Of a DNA stretch of 64,000 nucleotides, positions 24,701-36,700 are shown in pieces. The position numbers and the translations under genes are program-made. The DNA comes from Fratercula arctica. Lineage: Eukaryota > Chordata > Aves > Charadriiformes > Alcidae. The notes under the pieces are model-generated. The model had not been told where the DNA came from. It made no database searches and was given only the letters and a program-made list of their open reading frames with translations. Positions within the stretch are counted from its first letter, which is position 1. Each line of letters opens with the position of its first letter. Location of the stretch: NCBI GenBank assembly GCA_947846985.1, contig CANTUZ010000001.1:182852955-182916954 (forward strand), read 5' to 3'.

Positions 24701-27700
24701 AACAGGTCCACGTCCTTGCTGTGCTGCAGTCATACTTGGTGAATTACAGCAGTGGCAGCTGTCTCCCAAACGCTGTCCCTTCTGAGGCTCCTTTACACAT
24801 CTTCCTTGTTTGATTAGATGCATAGGAAAGCAAGGGAACAGGAGGAAGACAGGAGCTCGTGTTACAGTAATGTTTCACCTGGCCTGCAACCTAATCCTGA
24901 GCAGGCCAGGGATATAAAAAGTAAACTGAGTGCCTTTGCATTACTATTCTATATAAAAGCTCTGTTTTGCTCTACAAAAATTCTCAAAATGAGAGAAGAG
25001 GGAACAATGACAAAGTTATTGACTGCAAACTGTCAATCTGAAGTGAATTTATTTGCATATGACAAATATATGTATATGATACATATTATAATACATTTAT
25101 TATAAAAATATTGTAAAATTATTCTATCTTATATATTATAATATATAATAAAGTGTATTTATTGTGTAATGGCACCAACTTCTGTTTTACGAAGAGAAGC
25201 TCAATAAAACTTAATGGTTTGGTTTTAAATTTCTTTCCCTCACAGTTAATCCTCAAAGATGTGGATTCGCTACTGTATGTCGATACTGACATCCTGTTTT
25301 TGAGACCTGTTGATGATATTTGGTCTTTTCTGGGGAAGTTCAACTCCACACAAATTGCTGCAATGGCACCAGAACATGAAGAGCCTCGTATCGGGTGGTA
25401 TAATCGCTTTGCTAGACATCCCTATTATGGAGTAACTGGAATAAATTCTGGAGTCATGTTAATGAATATGACACGTATCAGAAGAAAGTATTTCAAGGTA
25501 TGTGTGTTGCCTTTGTTGCATTTTCTGTGGTTTTACATATTTTACTTCTAATCCTGTTTCAAATTCATGGGGGACAGTATTTTTCAAAATATTTTTCTTG
25601 TAAATGGAATAGTGCTGTAAAAATAACACTGTTTAAAATGGTATCCAACTTGGTTTTTTAAATGTCATTCACTGTAAGACTTGGAATTCCTGAATTTCAA
25701 GCATACTTATTTGTTTTAATTTTTCTTGGTTCTGAGAGCTCCTGTGACTTCATACAGTCTGCTGTATGTTAGTAGATATTCTGGTATTTTTTTCTTCACT
25801 GTAGAGATCCCTGAAAAAAGTTAATGTATACTGTAAACTAACTTTGAAAATGTGTGTAGTGGTTTGACCAGGAGGTGGTGCTAAAACATTTAGTAAGTTT
25901 TTATTAACTGTAGTGTTTCCAAATTTTGATCTTTTAAATTGTAACCAGGTGATTATAACCTTAAGTATCTTTTGATTTACTTCAAAGTCATAATTTTTTG
26001 TAGAAAAATGAGTTCATGATGAAAGTACTTACTAAAGCAGCACATTCAGCAGCATAAATGGTTATTGCTGCATGGATGGGAAGTTTTTCTTATGTACTTG
26101 AAACACAAGTAAAAAAACAGTGCTGTGTGGTTATGCTAAGGGAAAAAGTACTCTCCGTTTAAGAGAAGTTCAATTAGTGAAAAATAATCATGCAGTCAAA
26201 AACTATTGGAAGATGCACCCATAAGAGGGGCAGTATAAACTTTCAGTAGACATTACTACTTCTCCCCTATTTCCAACTTAAGAAAGATTTAGTTTTCATC
26301 TTAACATTCTTGCTATGTATTTTTGTTATGGCAATACGGAGAATTTAAGAAAAACAGAGAAAGAATTATTTTGGTTGTACTTAAATTAGAAAATTATAGT
26401 AGCTATAGTATATAGCCATAATTCCCCCAAGAAGAAAACTTCTGTATATATATCATCAGTGGACTCTTGCATTGCCTACTTTGTTATTTTTTTTATTTTC
26501 CTGATTATAGCATCTGGAAAAATGACAATATGGAAAAGTATAACAAGAAAAATATGTGACTGAAAACTGTGTGTATCTTAACCTCTGACAATCCATTTCG
26601 TGTAGTGAATTATTTTTAGTGTGGTAAACTCTGAGATAAGGTTGGTCTTTTATTCAGACTGTGACAGAATTCTGGTTGGGCTTCTCAGTACAACTTAGAT
26701 TATCAATTTATTGAAAACTTTTTGCATTTTTACTAAAATCGGAGTTAAGATTTTAAAAAGTACACAGATTATGTAGGATACTAAAATTATTTTTCAAATT
26801 AACTGCAGAAAGGACAATATAAAGTCCTTTCTCCTTGACACTTAAAACTGGTGGTTTCTTGAAATTTAAGTCTATATATACAAATTTAAGTAGGTGAAAT
26901 AATTCATGAATATTTTGAAATTCAAAATGCAATATTGCCATTTTCCCTTGGTGCTAGAGGGCTGGAGTATTTTCCAGGTCCTGAAAAGATCTGCTCCGTA
27001 TTCCTGCTATGGCCATATTGTATATTTATTATACAGTGAAACATGTCAGATTACTAAACCAAACCAGCCTTGGTGGAAGTGATTTTTTTTTTTTTTTTCT
27101 AATTGCTCTTATCATGGGGGTGAATACCTGTGATTTATAAGACCTCAGCTGTAAGGCAAGGCACAAATCCATATGCTTTTCTCGTGATCCTGATGAGAAA
27201 CTTCAGTATACCTAACCTGATGTACAGTTCCTGGCTAAGTGGGCCACTGAACTTCTTTCTGTAGTGAGGAAGATTGTGTGTCATAACTGTTACGGGAAAT
27301 CAGAACAAAAAAAAAAAGTCTTGAATTGTGCTGTAAACATTCATCTTAATGCTCTTTCTCAAATTGTTAGTATGTACTGTACTAAACAAATCTGCTTGAT
27401 GAGTTGCAGGCTTAGCGTTCATAAAATTAAGGGAAAGGAACTGAGACTGGAGTGAGCTACTCAGTGCTGTGCAAGTATACCAAATATTCAGAATTATGAA
27501 AGGGGAATTGAGAAAGGGAGGCAGAAACAGAGCAAACCTTCCCAATAGCAAAGCACATGATTCAAAGCCCTTTTTGATGGCTTAAGTTAACAAAAATTTG
27601 GGGGGGGGGGGGAAAGGCAATTAACCCATTCGTTCAGTTGTTTTAAATGTTAGAAATACGGCATTTTCTGCCCCTAATCATTAGTCATCATTCTTTGGCA

Positions 27701-30700
27701 TCCTTCCCAGAGCTATACTGTCACTTCAAACTTAGGCTTCCCCTTCTGTGTCAAGTGCATATATACTTTTGGCCCTTACTTTCACGTGTCTTCTGAACTT
27801 CATATTTGTCCAGGAATGCTTGTGTGTGTACTGTGGCTCTTCTTTGAACACTTGAGACTAGTGGTGCATATAAAGAAGTTTTCTTTCACTGTTGCTTGAC
27901 AGTAAGAATTAAAAAAGAAATAAAAAAGATGGTGTATTCTGTGTACGGGAGGGGGCGGGGGTTAGTGGTGGATTTTGTCTGTTGTTTTTGGTTTTGTGTG
28001 CAGCTTTTAACATGGTTGCTGAGAACTTCTTTCTTGCATTAAATTCATCTTTTTCCTTCCATTGCTATATACTTTTCCCCCCTTGCTTTCATCCTTCTGT
28101 ACATTATTCGTGGAGCCTTAGTCTGATTACCTTGAGCAAGAAACAGATAAAATGTTTGGATGCATGGTGTTTTGACATATGGATTTTCTGGCTCAGCTGA
28201 AGCATTTTGAAATGCCCTATTTGGATACTCTTTTTGATTTAAAACCTTGCCCCAGTATCTCTCAGGCTCTTGTATAACAAATGCTGAGTATGTAGCTGTG
28301 GGCATTCATTCCACCTCATTTTGCTTTTGTCTTTGTATGTTTCTGGCAAGTGTAATGTTTGCTCTTTGTTCAGACTTCGAATTTGTAGAGATAGATACTG
28401 TCTCCATTGTGACTGGTTTGCTAAGACTCTCCATCAGACCTTATTGTGACCAACATACTTATCAGTGGAGAATTTCTGGTATTGGAAGGCTCAGAATTGT
28501 TTCTGACAGGATACTACATCATAATTTCTAACCCATGCTGCTGACTTAGTCCTTCCACCTGTTGGACATGCTGGAGAAATGTCCTGTAGTATCAGGCTTT
28601 GTGGTAACATGCTCAGCCCCATCAGAATAGTATGAGGATGTCTAACCAGAGAGCTGCTAAGTTGGTACTGGGACTGGCGCTGTTTAATATTTTTGTTGGC
28701 AACATGGACAGTGGGATTGTGTACACCCTGAGCAAGTTTGCTGACGACACCAAGCTGTGTGGTGTGGTCAACATGCTGGAGGGAAGGGATGCCATCCAGA
28801 GGGACCTTGATGGGCTTGAGAGGTGGGCCCATGCGAATCTCATGAAATTCAACAAGGCCAAGTGCAAGGTCCTGCACGTGGGTCGGGGCAATCCCAAGCA
28901 CAAATACAGGCTGGGTGGAGAATGTATTGAGAGCAGCCCTGAGGAGAAGGACTTGGGGGTGCTGGTGGATGAGAAACTCAACATGAGCCGGCAATGCGCA
29001 CTTGCAGCCCAGAAAGCCAACTGCATCCTGGGCTGCATCAAGAGAAGCATGGCCAGCAGGTCAAGGGAGGTGATTCTGTCCCTCTACTCTGCTCTGGTGA
29101 GACCCCACCTGGGGTACTGTGTCCAGCTCTGGGGCCCCCAACATAAGGAGGACATGGACCTGCTGGAGCGAGCCCAGAGAAGGGCCACAAAAATGATCAG
29201 AGGGCTGGAGCACCTCTTCTATAAGGACAGGCTGAGAGAGCTGAGGTTTGTTCAACCTGGAGAAGGGAAGGCTCTGGGGACACCTTATAGCAGCCTTCCA
29301 GTACTTAAAGGGGGCTACAGGAAAGATGCTGAGGGACTCTTTTATCAGGGAGCGTAGTGATAGGATGAGGGGTAAGGGGTTTAAACTGAAAGAGGGTAGA
29401 TTTAGATTAGATACTAGGAAGAAATTCTTTACTGTGAGGGTGGTGAGACATTGGACCAGGTTGTCCAGAGAAGTTGTGGATGCCCCATCCCTGGAAGTGT
29501 TCGAGGCCAGGTTGGCTGGGGCTTTTAAAAACCAGGTCTAGAGGAAGGTGTCGCTGCCCATAGCAGGGGGGGGTGGGAACAAGGTGGTCCTTAAGGTCCC
29601 TTCCAACCCAAACCATTCTATGACCTGAAACTTAGCAATATTAGTGCTTGGTCATTTTCCTGTCATATCATAGCTAGATAGTTCAGCCTGGGTAGTGATT
29701 AAGCAGGAATTGAGTTTCTCTTACCCAATATTGATTATTGAGATCTTGGCTTAGAGAGCATTCAGCGGGGGAGCCATTTAGTTCGTGTTCCCCCTGGTGC
29801 CTGGAGTGTGGTCCCACAAGCTTGTGGGGCATCACAGGCCCCTAAGATGCACAAGCTTTAGTACAAAAGTGCTGCTGTGCTTGGAGACTTGCGGAGACTT
29901 TGTTTTCATCTTCAGGTTCCTGGAGTATCTTAAAAGGAGGATTGGTCGATATGAAAAATTGTAAGCCTCACAGCAACACTTAAAAAGGGTTTAGTGTAGT
30001 TGAGACTATATGTGGTAGGCCTGAGAGTGTATGGCTTCCCTTGTTACTGATAGCAAAGAAGCTACTAGTCTCAAGCCTTTAGAAGTAAACCAAATTCAGG
30101 GTAGGGTCTATCCTCATACCCCTTGCCAGCAACACTGCAGATGATTTTGGACCTTACAGTACTGCCCCATGTCGTGTCCCGTTAACTATTCCAGTCAGAT
30201 ATAGTAGAACTAGAAAATGCCTCATTGTCTTATAGGAAGATCCGAATTTGTTTATATTCATTCAGGAGACTCAACAAATTCCTCAAGGAGTATATAAGTT
30301 AGGGGAATTCTTGTATCTTTAAAAAGCTGCCTATAGACCTTTGCGTATGACTGTCTAGTGGCCAGAGCACTTGTCTAAACAGTGGAAGTTTTGGATCAGT
30401 ATCATTGTATTCCTCCAATACAATGGATTTAAAACTGTGGATTCTTTGCCTATTGTAGAAATTCCAGACTGAGCTGCTTGAGGCCTTTAAGCACCTTCCC
30501 TCTGTTGTCACATTGGGTTGTAAGAGTCAGGAGGAACCAGAAGACAAATAAATAAAAAGGAGAACAGGAGACTTCAGCCAATGGTTATAGCGCTCACCTG
30601 GGTAACAGAAAACCTGTAGTTCCATGTATTGCTCCAGGATTAAGTCATCTTTTATCCACTTATTTATTCAAGCATCAGTCTCCTCAGGACTGTCAGGTCT

Positions 30701-33700
30701 ATTATTTTCAGTCAGTCATCCTAGCTACTTGGCTATCTGTGGTGCCTAATGGAAGTTGTCGCTCCTTATCCTACCTACCTTATTTGTCTTGTGTATTTTG
30801 AGACTCCATGTATATATACAGTACAAATACATGCACTGTATAGATGCATATATATGCACACATTTGTATACATATATACAGATACGTATGCATGTACATA
30901 TGTTATTGAATATAGTGTGGTCAAATGGTGCATAACTGCACGTGAGACTAGAATTGGTAATGAAGCTTCTGATGGCTAGTGCCTGCCTCTTGTCTTTGCT
31001 AAGCAGCAATTAGAAAATGGGAATGTAAAACATGCAAGAGTATTTAGAAGATAGAAGAAGTAATAATGGATGAGGTTTTCTTTATATTTGTATTCATATA
31101 GGTACTTTCAAACTCGAAAAGATGTAGGAAATACTGCAGGTATGGTGTTTTAGCAAAAAGTCCTAGACCAGTGAGGCGTTGTGAATAAAGAACAAAGACT
31201 TTTATCAAACTTATTGAGAAACTTAGTTGTTGTGATGCTGGAGATGTGAGCAGTTGTGGAAAGGAATGAGCTCTTGGAAAATCAAACAAGCCCCAAACAA
31301 AATAACTCCAGATAGCGTGTGCAAGGGAGAGGTTCATGGGTATGCTTTAGACGAAAAAAAAAAAAGAAAATTCAGAGAGTTTCTGTGACCTAGGCCATTC
31401 TACACTTTTACCATTGAGTATTGCTTAAGGCTATAGTTCCAAGAAATATGGTAAGCCTGTGCAAAAGCTAATTGCTTCTAAAAGGAAGGTTCCCATCTCT
31501 TACCAGCTGTTTTTCTCTGCTTTTCTTATTTACTTTGTCCTAGCCCCTGGTGTTTGTTGGTCCCTTCTATGATTCAATTACATTTGCTAACAGGAGAAAA
31601 AAGAAATCCTTCTGCTGAGTTAGTGAAGTAAATCAGCTCACAAAAACATCTATAGTGTTAGCACTACACTGTTAATGCAAGAGCAGGATAGAGTCATGTA
31701 CCCAGAAGGAAGAGGGCTTGCTCTCATTTGGCATTAAGGGAATTTCAGTTGGTCAGCTGTTTGTGGGACACAACTGCAGTTTGTTTAGATATTGCTGTAC
31801 GATTTGAGTATTTTTCCTCCACTTTATAATTTCTTACTAGAATTAGGAGAAAGGTAATACTAGGTTGCTACAGGCTAAATGTGACAGCTCTTTTAAGTCT
31901 GACTTAAGCCTTGGCCAGGCAGAAGTCATCTGGGACAGAAATAGTAATGCCCAAACTAATTAAAGCACAGCATCTAAAACAAACCAAAAAAACCCACACG
32001 TGTAGGCGAACATCTTAACGTCCTTATGTATATTTGGTTCTTAGACATTTTCTTCCGTTCAAAAAAACTAAAATTTTGAGGGTTCATAAGAGCCTGTCTG
32101 TATCAGCTTGATGGTATCACAGAAATTCCCACTACTGTTGGGTTGTTTTGGTGGTGGTTTTTTTTTTTCTTGAACCTCTTTCAACAAGTTGCAAAGAAGG
32201 CTAATGCTGGAGAGGAGGTTTATATTTTGTAAATACTTATGTTATCATAGAGTTATTTTTCTCATATTTACATGAGTAAGTTTTGAAAAGCAATTCTATC
32301 ATCAGTTTTGATTGAACGTGAGCATTCTACTTCTCATGCTGTTTGACCTCACTACAAGTTACAGTAGATTTTAAAGAAGGAGGTTGTATAGCTGTGCAAA
32401 TAGTTTCTCTTGCTCTGCGATACCTACACTGGTTTTGTTATACATCAATGGTAATAAATTAATATATCTCTTTTCTATTCATGCAAAGGTTGTTGAAATA
32501 TTACAATTTCCAATTCTTAAATCTGATAGCACTATTTGTCAAGTAGTATTGCTTCTAGACATCTGGCAACACAATGTATGCTGTTGTTACACAAGGCAGG
32601 CCTCTGCTTTGTTTCTAAAATAGTTGTTTCTTACTAACCTTCTTATTGTGTGAGAAAATAGCTAATTACTGACTTTCTTACTGTGTAAAAATAGTTAGTC
32701 ACTGAGTTGATGTTACATGTAATAATGAGGAGACAACCAGAAGTAGTTAATCACTTCAAGGTTCTTCTATACATCAAGTATGTACTCCTATACCAGTTAG
32801 GATGGAGTAATGGCTACTTCAAGGAACATCCTTATTATCTTCAAGAAGTTGGCAAACTTACAGTGAACTTTCACTGTCCTGAGATGACTCAATACCTTAA
32901 AAGGATAATGTGAGGAAGCGTCTCCTTACCCAAACGACCACGGCAGCAAAATTTGATACGCATGGGCAAAAAGACTATTCAGTCATCCTTATGAATAGGT
33001 AAACCTAGGTGGAGTTATGTATTAGGTAGGTGGAATAATGAGAATATTTTGTGTATAAATAATGGATGAATATCCCCGGTAAGGTGTGCTAGATGTGTGG
33101 GATTTTTCCCCTAGCACCCGATGACGAATAAAGCAATATCTCCTCTCTAAACTACTTTTGGTTTCAAGGGCTTTTATTTCAGGTAACACTGTTACCTGCT
33201 TTGCATCTCCTTGGGATATACTCTAGATTTCATTGCTATTAAAACTATACAAGTTAAATGAAAATTATACAAAATAATGACTTTAAAAATTTAAAGTAAT
33301 ATTTCTATGGGATGCCTTAAAACTTTATTTACTACTGTATACTCTTATAATTATCCTGGTATCAGTGAGCTAATTTCATTCTGTTTATAATTCTTAGCAT
33401 TGAATCTAAATTTAAACTTTGGTCAATATAATATGGATAGCAAAGGTCAGGTGAGGGAGTAATCTTTACTCTCTGTGATTCTGTCCTATTGATTTGCTTT
33501 TTGGAAGGTTTTGGTGTTAAGCCTTTGTTTTCTTTTGTTTAATCACATTGCGCTGAGCCTAATGATAATTCTTGCTAGAGGAGAATTCTCTCATGCATTT
33601 CTTATGCCTGCTTTCATCTAATACTTGCAAGCAATCAGTCATAAATTTTTTAGGACAGAAGGGACTGTAATATTCCATTTGGCTTCTTACATAATATAAG

Positions 33701-36700
33701 CTATAGATCTTTTTTGTATTAATTCTTGTCTGTAATCTGATAGTATTTCTTTTTGTAGTCTTCAATTCTGAAAGCCCTTCATGTTTGATGGCTGAAATGA
33801 TTTGAGGAAAGACTGAAAAATGAACTGCTAATTTTTGCACTTTCTAGTTTGTCACTGGAAAGTTTGGAGAAGAAAGTATTTGATACTATAATTCTAAAAC
33901 TGAATATTTTGCTGCTGGCAATGTTTTTCTGTTTCTTAACATGGTGTTTCTGTATACAGATCGCAAACCACACTGGAGTTCTAATTTAATTTTTTTTTTT
34001 TTTGGCAATTTGGTTAAAAAGAATCAAGGGTACAATCCTGTACTTGTTCAGGAATTTTCTCTCTTTGGGACTTACTGTTACTCTACCCTCACTCTCCCAA
34101 CTGAGGCAGAAGGTATAGAGTGAGCAGCCTTGTTCCTTTTCTGTCCTAATTGAGCTTAAATGTGGTGTAAAGATAAGAAATTAGCTTTAGAATATGTAAC
34201 CTTTCACACTGCAGATGGTAACCCCTTTGGTAATGTGAAGTTCAGTGTAGGCCAGATTACTTCAAGTAGCATCTCCTCGGCCAAAACCTTAGCAGAACTC
34301 CTCCTCCTTTTCCTTTGAAGTGATTTTCCTAAATCAATAATTTGGGAATTAAGTAACAGCTACTGGGGTAGAGTCTTACTGCCTTTTGCTAGTGAGAAGT
34401 TGTGCCTTTGCTGTGGAAGTTCAAGTTCAGTAACAAAAAAAGTTCAACTTAATGAAAATTCTTTTGAAAACCTTTAAGGATTTCTGTATTTTTGTACACT
34501 GCTTTGTAGCCAATATTTTTTAGCTGTACATGTTTGGAACTTTTTAATTATTAATTTTATATTGATCTGTTTTGAATTTTTGAAGTTAACTTTAAAAGCT
34601 ATGCATATTATCACTCTGTGATAAAGACAGAGAAATTACATGAAGTGTAGTTTAGTGAAGCGTAGCATATATAGTGTAGTGAAGTGTAGTAGTATAGTGC
34701 CCATCTACTTGCATGCATCACTTCAATGCAGTTTTTATGTTGGATTCTATTGCTGTATATAAAGGAACCTTGCTATTTCTTAGAACTCTTAAGATGTTTG
34801 AGGAAAATCTTGAAGACAAAAATTTAATGTGGCAGTTAAGTAGATGAGATGCATATAATTTTCCTTATAAGATAATAACTGTTTTCCTTAGATGTGCTCA
34901 TTTATTTAAAGGAAGAAATCATCTATGCGTTTGAGATTTGTGACTTTGAAAAGCAAATTACTGTGATTCTGTAGGGCATTTCCTTGTTATAGGTATAATT
35001 GTTCTGAATGTGTGGGTTTTTGCTTTGTTTTGCTTAATAGAATGATATGACACCCGTCCGATTACAGTGGGGAGAAATTCTTATGCCGCTGCTGAAGAAG
35101 TACAAGTTGAACATAACATGGGGTGATCAGGATCTATTGAACATTATGTTTTTTCATAATCCAGGTAAATCCATGTTAATTCTAAGGCTAGCATGACAAA
35201 GTTGATCTTTTCTATGATGTTGAAAAATTCAGGAAAACACTCTTTCAGCAGACTTCTCAGTGAAAATATTCAAGGGATTTTTCGCTTTCACTTCTTTAAT
35301 TTTCTGAAAGTGTTTACTTTGAGAGAGAGCATTGGGTCTTCCTAGAGTGTAATTAGCTGTTAAGTTTCAAAACAACTGTATGGCAATTTATGAAGCAGCC
35401 TTAAGGAAAAAAAAGAGAAGATTAGTGTATTTCCTGAAACAGTTTTGATACTTAATCCAGAATTCTCATTTTTCTGCACAGAAAGTCTTTATGTCTTTCC
35501 ATGCCAATGGAATTATCGGCCTGACCACTGCATCTATGGAAGTAATTGTAAGGAAGCTGAAGAAGAAGGTATATTTATTCTTCACGGAAACAGAGGTGTT
35601 TACCATGATGACAAACAACCAACTTTTAGGGCTGTCTATGAAGCAATAAAAAATGTAAGTGTTTTCAACATTGTACTTGTGCAAAGTTATTTTTTTTTAC
35701 GTATTTTTATCTACAGTGCTGCAAGTATTTTGTAGGTTTTGTTGATGCTTACCTTGGTTGCAGCAAAGTAATTTTTTTCCCTTTTAGGTGGTGTTAAGTG
35801 TTTCACCAGTTTTTCATTTACTGCTTGAATAGAATTCCAGTGTATTCCTCTTGTGATGAGCATCTTTTGAAACATGGTGTTGACTATGTCTAGGTTGGAT
35901 TCTAAAACATTGCCTGTAGTTGTCAATGTCTATTTAAAAGGCTTTATTCCCATTCCTTTAATAAATCATCTAGTAAACTGTATGAGCATTTGGAGATCAC
36001 CGGAAGCTTCATTTTTCTGGAGATTTTGAAATGCAGAAAAAAATGTTCTTCACAAGGTTTGTGTTGTATTTACTGCAATATTTTAACACTTAATTGTAGC
36101 TAATTTGGATTGTAGAAAAATCTTCTTTTATGCTGTGTTTTGACCTTTTCTAGAGATTCAGTGTATTAATATGTTGCTGTTCCTTTAAATACTAAGCACA
36201 TTTACTTTTCATTCTGCAAATAAGTCATCTAATAAACTATTTATCACTACATCAGTATACTCACTGAAGAGCTGTAAAATTTAGCACTGATGCACATTTT
36301 AATGTAGCAGGCTATTGTGTGTATATAACCTTCAAAAATCAATAGTATATTTTAATGGTGCTTTATTACATGTTGTCATATGGATATAAAAATGAAGAAA
36401 AGTACTTTTGGGGGTCTGAGAATACATTGCAGGGAAAGTGAATGTGTTTCCATAAAAATACGATTTCTTTGTTTCCTTTGAGCATTGTCAAAAACAGAAG
36501 AAAAAGTTATTTCTTTTTATTTATGATCCCATTTGGTTTATGAATGTGTCAGAGAAAGTATGTAAAACACTGCTGATTCAGTGGTAATAAGATGAACAAA
36601 ATTATGTTACTTTGAAATGCTGTTTTAGCTTATCATTTGTTTATAAAAATTATTGCATGGTTGAATTAATGACTACTTTATTTCATGTCCATGCTAAACG

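Larger units (their letters stand above)
23827..25245 (+). other. GXYLT1 intron 4
   Basis: A 1419-base phase-0 intron (GTAAGT...CCTCACAG). It contains an antisense CR1 (24238-24727), a 10-bp inverted repeat (24878-24910) and a very AT-rich stretch at about 25060-25155 that includes a 20-bp perfect palindrome (25129-25148) about 100 bases before exon 5. Confidence 0.93.
25498..35040 (+). other. GXYLT1 intron 5
   Basis: A 9.5-kb phase-0 intron (GTATGT...GCTTAATAG). It contains a poly-G tract (27600), a sense CR1 (28645-29624), a 16-bp palindrome (29813-29828), a degenerate SINE pair (30345-30660) and a sense LTR-like element (32711-33188). No further exon or RNA gene is recognised. Confidence 0.93.

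Noticed and set aside
24304..24813. 169-codon + strand open frame
   Set aside because: Lies on the antisense of a CR1 element; a shadow of the LINE, not a host exon.
28632..29357. 241-codon frame as a host gene
   Set aside because: Encodes CR1 reverse transcriptase (FADDTKL) and ends in CR1 3' sequence.
29813..29828. 16-bp palindrome as a regulatory operator
   Set aside because: An 8-bp half-site palindrome is expected about once per 64 kb by chance.
30578..30632. tRNA gene
   Set aside because: Box-like words are present but no cloverleaf or acceptor stem can be formed; a decayed SINE is the better reading.
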